Below are positions 52,823 through 61,827 of a stretch of DNA of 64,000 nucleotides, in pieces. A program made the translations under genes and the position numbers. Where the stretch lies: NCBI GenBank assembly GCA_958295725.1, contig OY282368.1:1136501-1200500 (forward strand), written 5' to 3'. The stretch is from an uncultured Alphaproteobacteria bacterium (lineage in GTDB: Bacteria; Pseudomonadota; Alphaproteobacteria; UBA2966). The notes beneath the pieces are model-generated. The model was not told the DNA's origin and searched no databases. It saw nothing but the letters and a program-made list of their open reading frames with translations. How positions within the stretch are numbered: the first letter of the stretch is position 1; the number at the start of each line of letters is the position of its first letter.

Positions 52823-54511
52823 ATGACCGAGGCGGCGCGCGGCAACCGGCCGGTCGACCCCATCACGCTTTCCGTGATCTGGGGCGGCTTCGTTTCCATC
52901 GCCGAGGAGATGGGCACGACCCTGCGGCAGACGGCCTTCTCCGACGCCGTGCGCGAGGGCGACGATTTCTCGACGGCGATCTTCGACCGCCGGGGGCGCA
53001 TGTTGGCCCAGGGCAACTTCACGCCGGGCCACCTCGGGTCCATGCCCCATGTCGTGCGGTCGGTGATGGAGTATTTCCCCGAGGACAGGCTGAACCCCGG
53101 AGACGCGGTCCTGGTCAACGATTCCGCCATCGGCTCGGGCCACTACCCCGACTGCTTCGTCGTCATGCCGGTGTGGTTCGAGGACCGCATCGTCGGATAC
53201 GCCACCGACATCTGCCATCACGCCGACATGGGCGGCGCGGTGCCGGGCTCCCAGGCGATCATGGGGGTCACCGAGGCCTACCAGGAGGGGTTGCGCATCC
53301 TGCCCGTCAAGATCATGCGCGACGGGGAATTCTGCGAGGACATCATGCGCATCGTCCTCGGCAACGTGCGGGTGCCGAACAAGGTGGGCGGCGACCTCCG
53401 GGCGCAGGCCAACGCCAACTACGTGGGTTCGCGGCGGCTGGTCCGCATGTACGAGCGCTACGGCGAGGACGCGATGGAGGCGGCGATCGAGGAGATCCTG
53501 GACCGCTCCGAGCGGCGCATCCGCGACCTCATCCGCCGGATGCCGGAGGGCGTCTACGAGTTCGAGGACTTCTTCGACGACAGCGGGCCGGACACGGAAC
53601 CGATACGCGTCCACGTGCAGATGGAGATCCGGGACGGCGGCATCGTCGCCGATTTCTCCGGGAGCTCCGACCAGGTCCCGGCCGGCATGAACTGTTACAA
53701 GACGTTCACCCAGTGCTGGCTGTACTTCATCGTCAAGGCCTACACCGACGCGCTGCTGCCGCAGAACGACGGCGTCATCCGCGCCCTCGAGGTGCGCGGC
53801 CGCGAGGGCTCCGCGTTCAATCCGGTCTATCCCGCGCCGTCGGGTGGTCGGGCCGTGGCGCAGATCCGCATTTACGAGGCCATGAACGGTATCCTCTCCA
53901 GGCTCCTCCCCGACCGCGCGATGGCGGCGTTCTCCCACTGGACCAACATCCAGATGGGCGGCGTCGACGACCGCACGGGCGAGCCCTTCATCCTCTACGA
54001 CGTCGTGTTCGCGGGCTACGGCGGGCAGGCGATGAAGGACGGGATCGAGGCGATGAGCCCGGTGATGAACTGTCCGAACATTCCCGTCGAGGTGCACGAG
54101 GCGCACAACCCCGTTCTCGTCCACCGGGTCGAGTTCATCCCCGACTCGGCGGGTCCCGGCAGGTTCCGCGGCGGCTGCGGACTGCGCAAGGACATCGAGC
54201 TGCGTACCGACGCGGCGACGCTCAACCTGCTTGGCGACCGCCACAAGTTCGAGCCCTACGGGATCGCGGGCGGGGGCAGCGGCAGGCTCGCGGAGACGAT
54301 CCTCAATCCCGACGGCGAGGCGGAACAGATGAGCTCGAAGGAGCGGCGCGAGTTGAAGCGCGGCGATGTCGTCAGCGTCCGCCTGTCCGGCGCCGGCGGG
54401 TTCGGCCCGGTCGCCGAACGCGACCCCGCCGCCATCGCGCGCGACGTCGCCGAGGGCTACGTCACGCCGGAGGGCGCGGCGGAAGCCTACGGCTGGTCGC
54501 CCGGTCCGTGA
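52823..54511 (+). CDS. hyuB: Hydantoinase B / oxoprolinase subunit (second copy)
   Basis: A 562-residue HyuB starting MTEAARGNRPVDPITL. DAVLVNDSAIGSGHYPDC and ICHHADMGG correspond to the NDAYRGGTH and HWDDVGG segments of the first copy, and WTNIQMGGVDD to its later motif. It ends shortly after a glycine-rich GAGGFG, the usual HyuB end. Probably acts with the preceding HyuA. Different motif residues suggest a different substrate from the first pair. Confidence 0.92.
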   Translation: MTEAARGNRPVDPITLSVIWGGFVSIAEEMGTTLRQTAFSDAVREGDDFSTAIFDRRGRMLAQGNFTPGHLGSMPHVVRSVMEYFPEDRLNPGDAVLVNDSAIGSGHYPDCFVVMPVWFEDRIVGYATDICHHADMGGAVPGSQAIMGVTEAYQEGLRILPVKIMRDGEFCEDIMRIVLGNVRVPNKVGGDLRAQANANYVGSRRLVRMYERYGEDAMEAAIEEILDRSERRIRDLIRRMPEGVYEFEDFFDDSGPDTEPIRVHVQMEIRDGGIVADFSGSSDQVPAGMNCYKTFTQCWLYFIVKAYTDALLPQNDGVIRALEVRGREGSAFNPVYPAPSGGRAVAQIRIYEAMNGILSRLLPDRAMAAFSHWTNIQMGGVDDRTGEPFILYDVVFAGYGGQAMKDGIEAMSPVMNCPNIPVEVHEAHNPVLVHRVEFIPDSAGPGRFRGGCGLRKDIELRTDAATLNLLGDRHKFEPYGIAGGGSGRLAETILNPDGEAEQMSSKERRELKRGDVVSVRLSGAGGFGPVAERDPAAIARDVAEGYVTPEGAAEAYGWSPGP

Positions 54512-54565
54512 CCGGCCGGACCGGCCGGAACGACCGTTTCCTCCTCCGCGTGGTCCGTTCGGACT

Positions 54566-54586
54566 CCTCTCCCTCGCGGGGAGAGG
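54566..54586. repeat. REP-like hairpin
   Basis: CCTCTCCC pairs with GGGAGAGG around TCGCG. Similar C-rich/G-rich hairpins occur at 63183-63214 and, less perfectly, 19793-19818, all between or beside genes. It lies 24 bp before the IalB-like start. Confidence 0.5.
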
Positions 54587-54609
54587 CGGTCGCCGGCACG
54601 GGGGGCGGG

Positions 54610-55176
54610 ATGACCTTCCGGGACCTGTTCCCGCGAGCCGGGCGCCGGCGGCGTCTGGTGGCGGCCTGCGCGGTCGCGGCGGTCGCGGCGTGGGCCGATC
54701 CCGGCTGGGGCCAGTCGTCCCGGCCGCGCGCGTTCTCGGAGACCTACGGCGACTGGGTGGTGCGTTGCGCGAGCGAGGGAGAGGAGCGCCGCTGCGCGAT
54801 GGAGCAGCGCTTCTTCTGGCGGGACGAGGACTCGGGGCGGAACCGGCTGCTGCTGACGGTGACGCTGACGCGCGAGACCGAGGGCGGCCTGGAGGCGACG
54901 GTGCTGGCGCCGTTCGGATTGCTGTTCGAGCGCGGTTTGCGATTGCGCGCCGACCGGCACGAAGGGACGGCGCTTTCGTTCCGCACTTGCCTGCCCGACG
55001 GTTGCATCGCGCGCGGCGCCCTCGATTCGGAAGTGGTCTGGAGTTTCCGGGCGGGGGCGGTGCTGCACGTGGAGGCGGACCCCGCGGTGGGCAGCGACCC
55101 GTTCCACCTCGAGGGGTCGCTGAGCGGGTTTGGCGACGCCTACGAACGGCTCACGCGCGAAGCCGGGAGTCGATGA
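54610..55176 (+). CDS. Invasion-associated locus B (IalB) family protein
   Basis: A 188-residue exported protein. An arginine-containing signal peptide (RRRRLVAACAVAAVAAW) ends near GWGQ. The mature part begins FSETYGDWVVRC and has paired cysteines (RCASEGEERRCAM, later SFRTCLPDGC), the IalB pattern first described in Bartonella and widespread in alphaproteobacteria, where the role is generally unknown. The frame is open upstream, but the signal peptide sets the ATG at 54610. Confidence 0.85.
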   Translation: MTFRDLFPRAGRRRRLVAACAVAAVAAWADPGWGQSSRPRAFSETYGDWVVRCASEGEERRCAMEQRFFWRDEDSGRNRLLLTVTLTRETEGGLEATVLAPFGLLFERGLRLRADRHEGTALSFRTCLPDGCIARGALDSEVVWSFRAGAVLHVEADPAVGSDPFHLEGSLSGFGDAYERLTREAGSR

Positions 55177-55306
55177 CGTCGCCGGGCCGGTAACGCCGCT
55201 GGCTGGCGGCTCGCCGTCGCGCGCGAGGCGTTCGGCGCGGGCGCGGCCGATGCCCCGCCCCCGCCGGCGCCGGTGAAGAGGGTCATCCGTTCGTTCGTGC
55301 CGGGAG

Positions 55307-56053
55307 TCATTCGGCCCCCGGCCGGGGCGGCCCGGTTCCGCCGAGGCCCGAGCCGCCGTCGACGAACAGGGTCTGGCCGGTCACCCAGCCGGTTTCCTCG
55401 GCCATGAAGAAGGCCACCGCGTTGGCGATGTCGGCGGGCTCTCCGATGCGGCCCACCGGGATCCGGGCGAGCTTGGCGTTCCGCAGCGCGCTCCCCGCCG
55501 GGTTGCGCCGCGCGAACATCTCCGTGTCCACGGGTCCCGGCGCGACGGTGTTGACGGTGATTCCGTGCGGACCCAGTTCGTAGGACCAGGTGCGGGCGAG
55601 GGCGTGGAGGCCCGCCTTCGCCGCCGTGTACCCCGTGCGGTTGAAATGCCCGTGGACGAGCTCGCTCGAAATGTTGACGATGCGGCCGAACCCCTCCCGC
55701 TTCATCCGGGGAACGCAGGCCCGCGCGGTTTGCACCGCGCTCGTCAGGTTGACCTGGATTTCGGCGCCGAAGTCGTCGAGGTCGTAGTCCTCGACCGGCC
55801 GATGACCGGTGAGGCCGGCGTTGTTGACGATGCCGTTGACGGGATGCCGGCGCGCGATCCCGGCCAATGCCTCCGACGCGGCCTCGCGGTCGGCCAGATC
55901 GACCGCCACGAGCTCGCCGGGGAAGCTCTCGTCCGCTCCGCGGCGGGCGATGCCGATGACGGCGTGGCCCCGGTCGGACAGGAGCCCGGCGCAGGCGCGG
56001 CCGATGCCCCGCGTGGCGCCGGTGATCAGGGTGACGCGGTCACGGACGGTCAC
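55307..56053 (-). CDS. Short-chain dehydrogenase/reductase (intact copy at the ankyrin locus)
   Basis: A 248-residue SDR with TGATRGIG at 11-18, NNAG at 77-80, serines 129/130, Tyr142 and Lys146 (YTAAK), all intact; ends GQTLFVDGGSG. GTG start at 56051-56053. The gene lies just downstream of an ankyrin-repeat gene on the same strand. The first third of the same gene occurs again, damaged, at 57583-57762, showing that this pair was duplicated. Confidence 0.93.
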   Translation of the reverse strand: MTVRDRVTLITGATRGIGRACAGLLSDRGHAVIGIARRGADESFPGELVAVDLADREAASEALAGIARRHPVNGIVNNAGLTGHRPVEDYDLDDFGAEIQVNLTSAVQTARACVPRMKREGFGRIVNISSELVHGHFNRTGYTAAKAGLHALARTWSYELGPHGITVNTVAPGPVDTEMFARRNPAGSALRNAKLARIPVGRIGEPADIANAVAFFMAEETGWVTGQTLFVDGGSGLGGTGPPRPGAE

Positions 56054-56172
56054 GGTCCGCGCCCTCGCTCGCCGCGTCCGGCGTCCCGGGCGGGCGGTCT
56101 CCGCGGGTTCTCCGGCATGGGGCGCGTCTCCTTTCCGCGGAGGAAATGGCGGTCGGCGGGCAGGGGCCGGCC

Positions 56173-57552
56173 TTACTCGAACCGGGCTTCGTTCAACCGC
56201 CAGTAGGCATCGGTTCCCCGCAACGCCTCGTTGTCTTTCGCATGATCGAAGGGAGTATTGCCGCTTCCGTCGCGGGCGCTCGGGTCGGCGCCGCCTTCGA
56301 TCAGCGCCGCGACCGCCGAAGGTTCGCGGTTGTTAAACGCCGCCGCATGAAGCGGCGTCCTGCCGTCTTCGTCGCGGGCGCCGGGGTCGGCGCCGGCTTC
56401 GATCAGCGCCACGACCACCGAAGGCTCGGGGTTGTTGCCCGCTGCCCAATGAAGCGGCGTTACGCCGCTTTTGGCACGGGCGCCGGGGTCCGCGCCGGCT
56501 TCGATCAGCGCCGCGACCACCGAAGGCTTGGGGTTGCTGAACGCCGCCGCATGAAGCGGCGTGAAGCCGTCTTCGTCGCGCGCGCCAGGGTCCGCGCCGG
56601 CTTCGATCAGCGCCACGATCACCGAAGGCTTGGGGTTGTTGCCCGCCGCCACATGAAGCGGCGTGAAGCCCATTTCGGTACGGGCACCGGGGTCGGCGCC
56701 GGCTTCGATCAGCGCCGCGACCACCGAAGGCTCGGGATTGCTCTCCGCCGCCGCATGAAGTGGCGTCCAGCCGTCTTCGACGCGGGCGCCGGGGTCGGCG
56801 CCGGCTTCGATCAGCGCCGCGACCACCGAAGGCTCGGGGTTGTTGCCCGCCGCCGCATGAAGTGGCGTCCAGCCGTCTTCGACGCGGGCGCCGGGGTCGG
56901 CGCCGCCCTCGATCAGCGCCGCGATCACCGAAGGCTCGGGGTTGTTCGCCGCCGCCACGTGAAGCGGCGTCCAGCTGTCTTCGACGCGGGCGCCGGGGTC
57001 GGCGCCGCCTTCGATCAGCGCCACGATCACCGAAGGCTCGGGGTTGTTCGCCGCAGCCACATGAAGCGGCGTCCAGCCGTCTTTGGCGCGGGCGCCGGGG
57101 TCGGCGCCGCCTTCGATCAGCGCCGCGACCACCGAAGGTTCGCGGCTCCCGAACGCCGCCGCATGAAGCGGCGTTGCGTCGAGTTTGTTGCGGGCGCCGG
57201 GGTCGGCGCCGGCTTCGATCAGCGCCGCGATCACCGAAGGCTCGGTGTTGTCGCCCGCCGCCCAATGAAGCGGCGTTGCGTCGAGTTTGTTACGGGCGCC
57301 GGGGTCGGCGCCGGCTTCGATCAGCGCCACGACCACCGAAGGTTCGGGGTTGTTGCCCGCCGCTATATGAAGCGGCGTGAAGCCGTCTTCGCTGCGGGCG
57401 CCGGGGTCGGCGCCGGCGGCTATCGCGGCCCTCACGCCGGAGGCAGTCCCGGCTTTCGCCGCCTCGAACAGATCGTCCGTCGCGTCGGCGGAAACGGGAG
57501 CGGCCGCGGCCAGCGCCAGGGCGAACGTCAGGGCGGCGCGGATGGCGAACAT
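56173..57552 (-). CDS. Exported ankyrin-repeat protein, copy 1
   Basis: A 459-residue protein with a signal peptide (MFAIRAALTFALALAAAAPVSA), one degenerate repeat (DDLFEAAKAGTASG...), then 11 near-identical ankyrin repeats of 34 residues, consensus xxDGxTPLHxAAxNN, PEPSVVAALIEAGADPGAR, and a C-terminal cap ending EARFE. Canonical repeats have 33 residues. The gene is open further upstream into the SDR remnant, giving a 529-residue fusion frame, but the signal peptide marks the true start at 57550-57552. Ankyrin scaffolds bind proteins; an exported set in bacteria often points to host contact. DNA repeats of 102 bp are so alike that copy number may vary. Confidence 0.88.
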   Translation of the reverse strand: MFAIRAALTFALALAAAAPVSADATDDLFEAAKAGTASGVRAAIAAGADPGARSEDGFTPLHIAAGNNPEPSVVVALIEAGADPGARNKLDATPLHWAAGDNTEPSVIAALIEAGADPGARNKLDATPLHAAAFGSREPSVVAALIEGGADPGARAKDGWTPLHVAAANNPEPSVIVALIEGGADPGARVEDSWTPLHVAAANNPEPSVIAALIEGGADPGARVEDGWTPLHAAAGNNPEPSVVAALIEAGADPGARVEDGWTPLHAAAESNPEPSVVAALIEAGADPGARTEMGFTPLHVAAGNNPKPSVIVALIEAGADPGARDEDGFTPLHAAAFSNPKPSVVAALIEAGADPGARAKSGVTPLHWAAGNNPEPSVVVALIEAGADPGARDEDGRTPLHAAAFNNREPSAVAALIEGGADPSARDGSGNTPFDHAKDNEALRGTDAYWRLNEARFE

Positions 57553-57879
57553 GGCGGTTCCTTCCGGGTCCGGTCGCGGGCGCTGGATTTCGGCGCCGAA
57601 GTCGTCGAGGTCGTAGTCCTCGACCGGCCGATGGCCGGTGAGGCCGGCGTTGTTGACGATGCCGTTGACGGCGTGGCCCCGGTCGGACAGGAGCCCGGCG
57701 CAGGCGCGGCCGATGCCCCGCGTGGCGCCGGTGATCAGGGTGACGCGGTCACGGACGGTCACGGTCCGCGTCCTTGCTCGCCGCGTCCGGCGTCCCGGGC
57801 GGACGGTCTCCGCGGGTTCTCCGGCATGGGGCGCGTCTCCTTTCCGCGGAGGAAATGGCGGTCGGCGGGCAGGGCGGCC
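57553..57879. other. Duplicated spacer between the two ankyrin genes
   Basis: 327 bp. From 57553 to about 57582 it repeats the ankyrin upstream sequence found at 59056-59085; then follows the SDR remnant; 57763 to 57879 repeats the sequence between the intact SDR start and ankyrin copy 1 (56054-56172). It marks the joints of a tandem duplication. Confidence 0.85.
57583..57762 (-). pseudogene. SDR remnant, 5' part with internal deletion
   Basis: Encodes MTVRDRVTLITGATRGIG as in the intact gene, continues to GHAV, then jumps to NGIVNNAGLTGHRPVEDYDL and ends at DFGAEIQ, losing about 40 residues in the middle and all of the rest. The deletion lies between two near-identical short sequences (ATGCCGTTGACGG and ATGCCGATGACGG in the intact gene), consistent with slippage. 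The frame runs on into the ankyrin gene. Only a duplicated leftover, not a functional enzyme. Confidence 0.88.
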
Positions 57880-59055
57880 TTACTCGAACCGGGCGGCGTT
57901 CAACCGCCAGTAGGCATCGGTTCCCCGCAACGCCTCGTTGTCTTTCGCATGATCGAAGGGAGTCATGCCGCTTCCGTCGTGGGCGCCGGGGTCCGCGCCG
58001 CCTTCGATCAGCGCCATGACCACCGAAGGTTCGGGGTTGTTGAACGCCGCCACATGAAGCGGCGTCGCGCCGTCTTTGGTACGGGCGCCGAGGTCGGCGC
58101 CGGCTTCGATCAGCGCCGCGACCACCGAAGGTTCGGGGTTCCCGAACGCCGCCATATGAAGCGGCGTGAAGCCCATTTCGGTACGGGCACCGGGGTCCGC
58201 GCCGCCCTCGATCAGCGCCGCGACCACCGAAGGCTCGGGGTTCTGCAACGCCGCCACGTGAAGCGGCGTGATGCCGCCTTCTCTGCGGGCGTCGGGGTCG
58301 GCGCCGCCTTCGATCAACGCCGCGATCACCGAAGGCTCGGGGTTCTTCGCCGCCGCCAGATGAAGCGGCGTCAAGTCGTCTTTGGCGCGGGCGCCGGGGT
58401 CGGCGCCGGCTTCGATCAGCGCCGCGATCGCCGAAGGCTCGGGGTTGCTGAACGCCGCCATATGAAGCGGCGTCCTGCCGTCTTCGTCGCGCGCGCCGGG
58501 GTCGGCGCCGGCTTCGATCAGCGCCGCAACCACCGAAGGCTCGGGGTTTTTGCCCGCCGCCAGATGAAGCGGCGTGCCGCCGTCTTCGTCGCGGGCGTCG
58601 GGGTCCGCGCCGCCCTCGATCAGCGCCACGATCACCGAAGGTTCGGGGTTCCTGAACGCCGCCAGATGAAGCGGCGTGAGGCCGCTTTTGGCACGGGCGC
58701 CGGGGTCGGCGCCAGCTTCGATCAGCGCCGCGACCACCGAAGGCTTGGGGTTGTTCGACGCCGCCGCATGAAGCGGCGTGAAGCCGTCTTCGTTGCGCGC
58801 GCCGGGGTCGGCGCCGGCTTCGATCAGCGCCGCGACCACCGAAGGTTCGGGGTTCCCGAACGCCGCGTTATGAAGCGGCGTCATGCCGAGTTCGTTGCGG
58901 GCGTCGGGGTCGGCGCCGGCGGCCACCGCGGCCCTCACGCCGGAGGCAGTCCCGGTTTTCGCCGCCTCGAACAGATCGTCCGTCGCGTCGGCGGAAACGG
59001 GAGCGGCCGCGGCCAGCGCCAGGGCGAACGTCAGGGCGGCGCGGATGGCGAACAT
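57880..59055 (-). CDS. Exported ankyrin-repeat protein, copy 2
   Basis: A 391-residue protein with the same signal peptide (MFAIRAALTFALALAAAAPVSA), the same N-terminal partial repeat and the same C-terminal cap as copy 1, but nine 34-residue repeats instead of 11. Individual repeats differ mostly at the variable positions after TPLH and after GAR. Its order relative to the SDR remnant repeats the ankyrin-SDR pattern downstream, so copies 1 and 2 arose by tandem duplication of an ankyrin-SDR unit. Predicted periplasmic or secreted. Confidence 0.88.
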   Translation of the reverse strand: MFAIRAALTFALALAAAAPVSADATDDLFEAAKTGTASGVRAAVAAGADPDARNELGMTPLHNAAFGNPEPSVVAALIEAGADPGARNEDGFTPLHAAASNNPKPSVVAALIEAGADPGARAKSGLTPLHLAAFRNPEPSVIVALIEGGADPDARDEDGGTPLHLAAGKNPEPSVVAALIEAGADPGARDEDGRTPLHMAAFSNPEPSAIAALIEAGADPGARAKDDLTPLHLAAAKNPEPSVIAALIEGGADPDARREGGITPLHVAALQNPEPSVVAALIEGGADPGARTEMGFTPLHMAAFGNPEPSVVAALIEAGADLGARTKDGATPLHVAAFNNPEPSVVMALIEGGADPGAHDGSGMTPFDHAKDNEALRGTDAYWRLNAARFE

Positions 59056-59183
59056 GGCGGTTCCTTCCGGGTCCGGTCGCGGGGGTTCACCTTAGCCCGC
59101 GTCTGCCGGTCACGGTGGAAATTGACACATCGGGCGTCGGGAGCGAAAGTCGGAGGATCCACAGAAGGAGGGACCGAACGGAA

Positions 59184-60560
59184 ATGAGCATCGATGTCGA
59201 CGCGCCGACCGGCAATTTCAAGGGTTACGACCTCAACGCCCGGTCGCTCCAGGAACCGGACGACGAACTGACGAAGGTCGGTCCGGGGACGCCTTGCGGG
59301 GAATATCTGCGGCGCTACTGGCACCCCATCGCCATGACCGGGCAGATCGACGAGTTCCCGCTCCGGATCAGGCGGTTCGGGGAGGACCTCGTCCTCTTCC
59401 GCGACAAGTCGGGCCGCTACGGGTGCCTCCATCTCCATTGCAGCCACCGCAACACGTCGCTGGAGTTCGGCATCGTCGAGCGCGAGGGGCTCCGCTGCTG
59501 TTATCACGGCTGGCTCTACGATATCGACGGCACGATCCTGGAGACGCCCGGCGAGCCCGCGGACAGCCGGATCAAGGAGCGCGTCGTCCACGGCGCCTAT
59601 CCGACCGTCGAATACCGGGGCCTGGTGTTCGCCTACCTCGGCCCGTCGGAGGAGATGCCGGCGTTCCCGTTCCTCGACCACATGGACCTCGGGCCGGCGG
59701 ACGAGATGGCGCCGTTCCTCATCCCCAACCCGTGCAACTGGCTCCAGACCTACGAGAACTCGTTCGATCCCTACCACACCGTCTATCTGCACACGCGGGT
59801 GTCCGGCACCCAGTTCACGGACGAGTTCGCCGTGCATCCGGAATTCGAGATCTTCGAGCGGCCCTACGGCTACTTCTACACCAACGCCCGCCGGATCGGG
59901 GACAAGGTGTGGATCCGGTTCCACGACCACCTGCCGCCCAACTTCTCCCAGAACGGCAGCATGTTCCCGGACGCCAAGCGGAACGCCTACTTCCTCAAGG
60001 CGGGCCTGACCCGCTGGGTGGTGCCGGTCGACGACCGGAACAACGTCACCATCGCCTGGCGCCACTTCATCGACGGGTACGATCCCTTCGGGTTCGCCGA
60101 CAAGTCGAAGTGCGGGTACAACTCCGTCGACTTCTACGGCCAGACCGACGAACTGCCCTACGAGGAACGGCAGCGCAAGCCGGGCGACTACGAGGCCTGG
60201 GTGGGGCAGGGCGCCGTCAGCGTCCACAGGGCGGAGAACCTCGGCGAGACCGACAAGGGCGTGGCCATGGCGCGGCGCCATCACCGGGAGCAGATCCGGG
60301 CCCTGCAGAGGGGCGAGCGGCTGCCGCAACCGACCGGTCTCGGCCTTCCGGTGCCGCTCTACGGCGGCGATTCGGTGTTGACCATCCCCAGGGGCGGCGA
60401 GGACGACCGCGAGACGGTCCGCGAGGTCTGCCGCCGCGTGGCCGCCATCTACATGGAGGGCGACGGGTACCGGGGCGACGACCGCGAGGCGTTCATCGTC
60501 GGGAGCCTGAAGAAGCTCGAGGAGGACTGGCCGGACCGCGGCGGACCGGGCGCCGGCTGA
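59184..60560 (+). CDS. Rieske oxygenase alpha subunit, phthalate-dioxygenase type (copy 2)
   Basis: A 458-residue paralogue of 41386-42744. Rieske ligands Cys86/His88 and Cys105/His108 (CSH...CCYH) and the iron site in FDPYHTVYLHTR are intact, as is GPGTPCGEYLRRYWHP at the start. ATG at 59184 follows AGGAGGG. Downstream lies a convergent TRAP binding protein and another Rieske copy, so this looks like an uptake-and-oxygenation cluster for an aromatic or related acid. Confidence 0.92.
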   Translation: MSIDVDAPTGNFKGYDLNARSLQEPDDELTKVGPGTPCGEYLRRYWHPIAMTGQIDEFPLRIRRFGEDLVLFRDKSGRYGCLHLHCSHRNTSLEFGIVEREGLRCCYHGWLYDIDGTILETPGEPADSRIKERVVHGAYPTVEYRGLVFAYLGPSEEMPAFPFLDHMDLGPADEMAPFLIPNPCNWLQTYENSFDPYHTVYLHTRVSGTQFTDEFAVHPEFEIFERPYGYFYTNARRIGDKVWIRFHDHLPPNFSQNGSMFPDAKRNAYFLKAGLTRWVVPVDDRNNVTIAWRHFIDGYDPFGFADKSKCGYNSVDFYGQTDELPYEERQRKPGDYEAWVGQGAVSVHRAENLGETDKGVAMARRHHREQIRALQRGERLPQPTGLGLPVPLYGGDSVLTIPRGGEDDRETVREVCRRVAAIYMEGDGYRGDDREAFIVGSLKKLEEDWPDRGGPGAG

Positions 60561-60612
60561 ACCGCCCCCGCTCGATCCTCGCGGGCGGCGCGCCTTCGGA
60601 AGGGCGCGACCG

Positions 60613-61665
60613 TCAGCGGTAGGGCCGGCCGGCCTCGGCCGTGACGGCGTTGTAGCGGCGGAAGATCTCGACCACCCGCGCCGCGCGCGGGCTGGCGGCG
60701 GCGATTTCGTCCCAGAAGCGCGCCGCCTCGTCCTCGACCGCGGCCCATTCGTCGTCCGGGATGGCGGTGAGCTCCAGCTTGGCGCCCCCGACCCTGAGCT
60801 CGGCCTCGCCGCCCCAGTACCAGTGCTGCCGGTAGTAGTGCGACGAATCCATCGTCAGCCGCCACAGGGTCTTGAGGCGGTCGGGAAGCGCGTTCCAGCG
60901 CTCCTCGTTGGCGAAGAAGTGGCCGATCCAGGCGCCGCAGATGTTGTTGACGAGGAAGTAACGGGTGAAGTCGGCCCAGCCGACCGTGTAGGCCTCGGTG
61001 ATGCCGGACCAGGCGATGCCGTCCACGTCGCCGCGCCGCAACGCGGTCCCGATGTCGTCCCATGCCGGCAACGGGAGCGGCACGACCCCGAACCGGCGCA
61101 GGAACCGGCCCGCCGTCGGGAACGTGAAGACGCGCTTGCCCGCCAGGTCGGCCAGCTTGCGGATCGGCTCCCTGGTGATGAAATGGCACGGATCCCAGGC
61201 GCCGGCGGACAGCCATTTCACGCCGCCGGTCTCGGCGTAGGCCTCCGCCCAGATCTCGCCGAGGCCGTAGCGGTCGAACAGGACCGGCACGTCGAGGCTG
61301 TGCCGCAGGGCGAGCGGGAAATAGCCGCCGAACACGGCGACGTCGGTCGGCGCGGCCATCGAGTCGTCGTCGGACTGCACCAGGTCGATCTCTCCGTCCC
61401 GCAGGGCGCGGAACATCTCGTCCATCGGCGCGATCCCGTCGGCGTGGAAGAGCTCGATTTCCATCTCGCCGCCGGCGGCGCGGTTGAACGCGTCGACCGC
61501 GGGCTTCACGACGTGCGCCGCGAGCGAAGGTCCGGCGTAGGTTTGAAGACGCCAGCGGATCGGCGAGCGGGCGTGTACCGCCGGCGCCGCGAGCGCCGAC
61601 GCGCCCAGCCCGACCGCGAGCGTCTTCCCGCTCTTGTTCAGGAACGAACGTCTGGATTGGGTCAT
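60613..61665 (-). CDS. TRAP transporter substrate-binding protein (DctP-like)
   Basis: A 350-residue periplasmic binding protein. A Tat-type leader SRRSFLNKSGKTLAVGLGA precedes the mature part, which begins RWRLQTYAGPS. AGKRVFTFPTAGRFLRRFG contains the conserved arginine that anchors the carboxylate ligand, and QTSPW-like segments are replaced by GITEAYTVGWADF. The membrane components DctQ and DctM are not in the window. Located between two Rieske genes, suggesting import of their acid substrate. Confidence 0.88.
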   Translation of the reverse strand: MTQSRRSFLNKSGKTLAVGLGASALAAPAVHARSPIRWRLQTYAGPSLAAHVVKPAVDAFNRAAGGEMEIELFHADGIAPMDEMFRALRDGEIDLVQSDDDSMAAPTDVAVFGGYFPLALRHSLDVPVLFDRYGLGEIWAEAYAETGGVKWLSAGAWDPCHFITREPIRKLADLAGKRVFTFPTAGRFLRRFGVVPLPLPAWDDIGTALRRGDVDGIAWSGITEAYTVGWADFTRYFLVNNICGAWIGHFFANEERWNALPDRLKTLWRLTMDSSHYYRQHWYWGGEAELRVGGAKLELTAIPDDEWAAVEDEAARFWDEIAAASPRAARVVEIFRRYNAVTAEAGRPYR

Positions 61666-61827
61666 CTCGCGTTTCCCTTGCGTGCTCCCGCGCCGCCGAC
61701 GAGGGCGTCATGTGGTCACCGGGCGGCCAAGCGGCTATAAACAGGCGACTGCAAGTGTGTCGGAGAGCGTCGTCGCGCGTCAAGGCGGGGACGCGGCGGC
61801 GCGGGCGACGAGCGGGGGAGGAAACTG

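Noticed and set aside
50702-54244. 1180-residue minus-strand open frame
   Set aside because: Antisense to the hydantoinase pair; long shadow frames are expected at this GC content and it shows no protein-family motif.
57553-57762. SDR-ankyrin fusion protein of 529 residues
   Set aside because: The SDR part is an internally deleted fragment and the ankyrin part retains its own signal peptide and start, which an N-terminal fusion would bury.
56146-59187. 1013-residue plus-strand open frame with repeats
   Set aside because: It is the antisense shadow of the two ankyrin genes and the SDR remnant; it lacks a ribosome-binding site and its arginine/glycine-rich repeats merely mirror the 102-bp DNA repeat.
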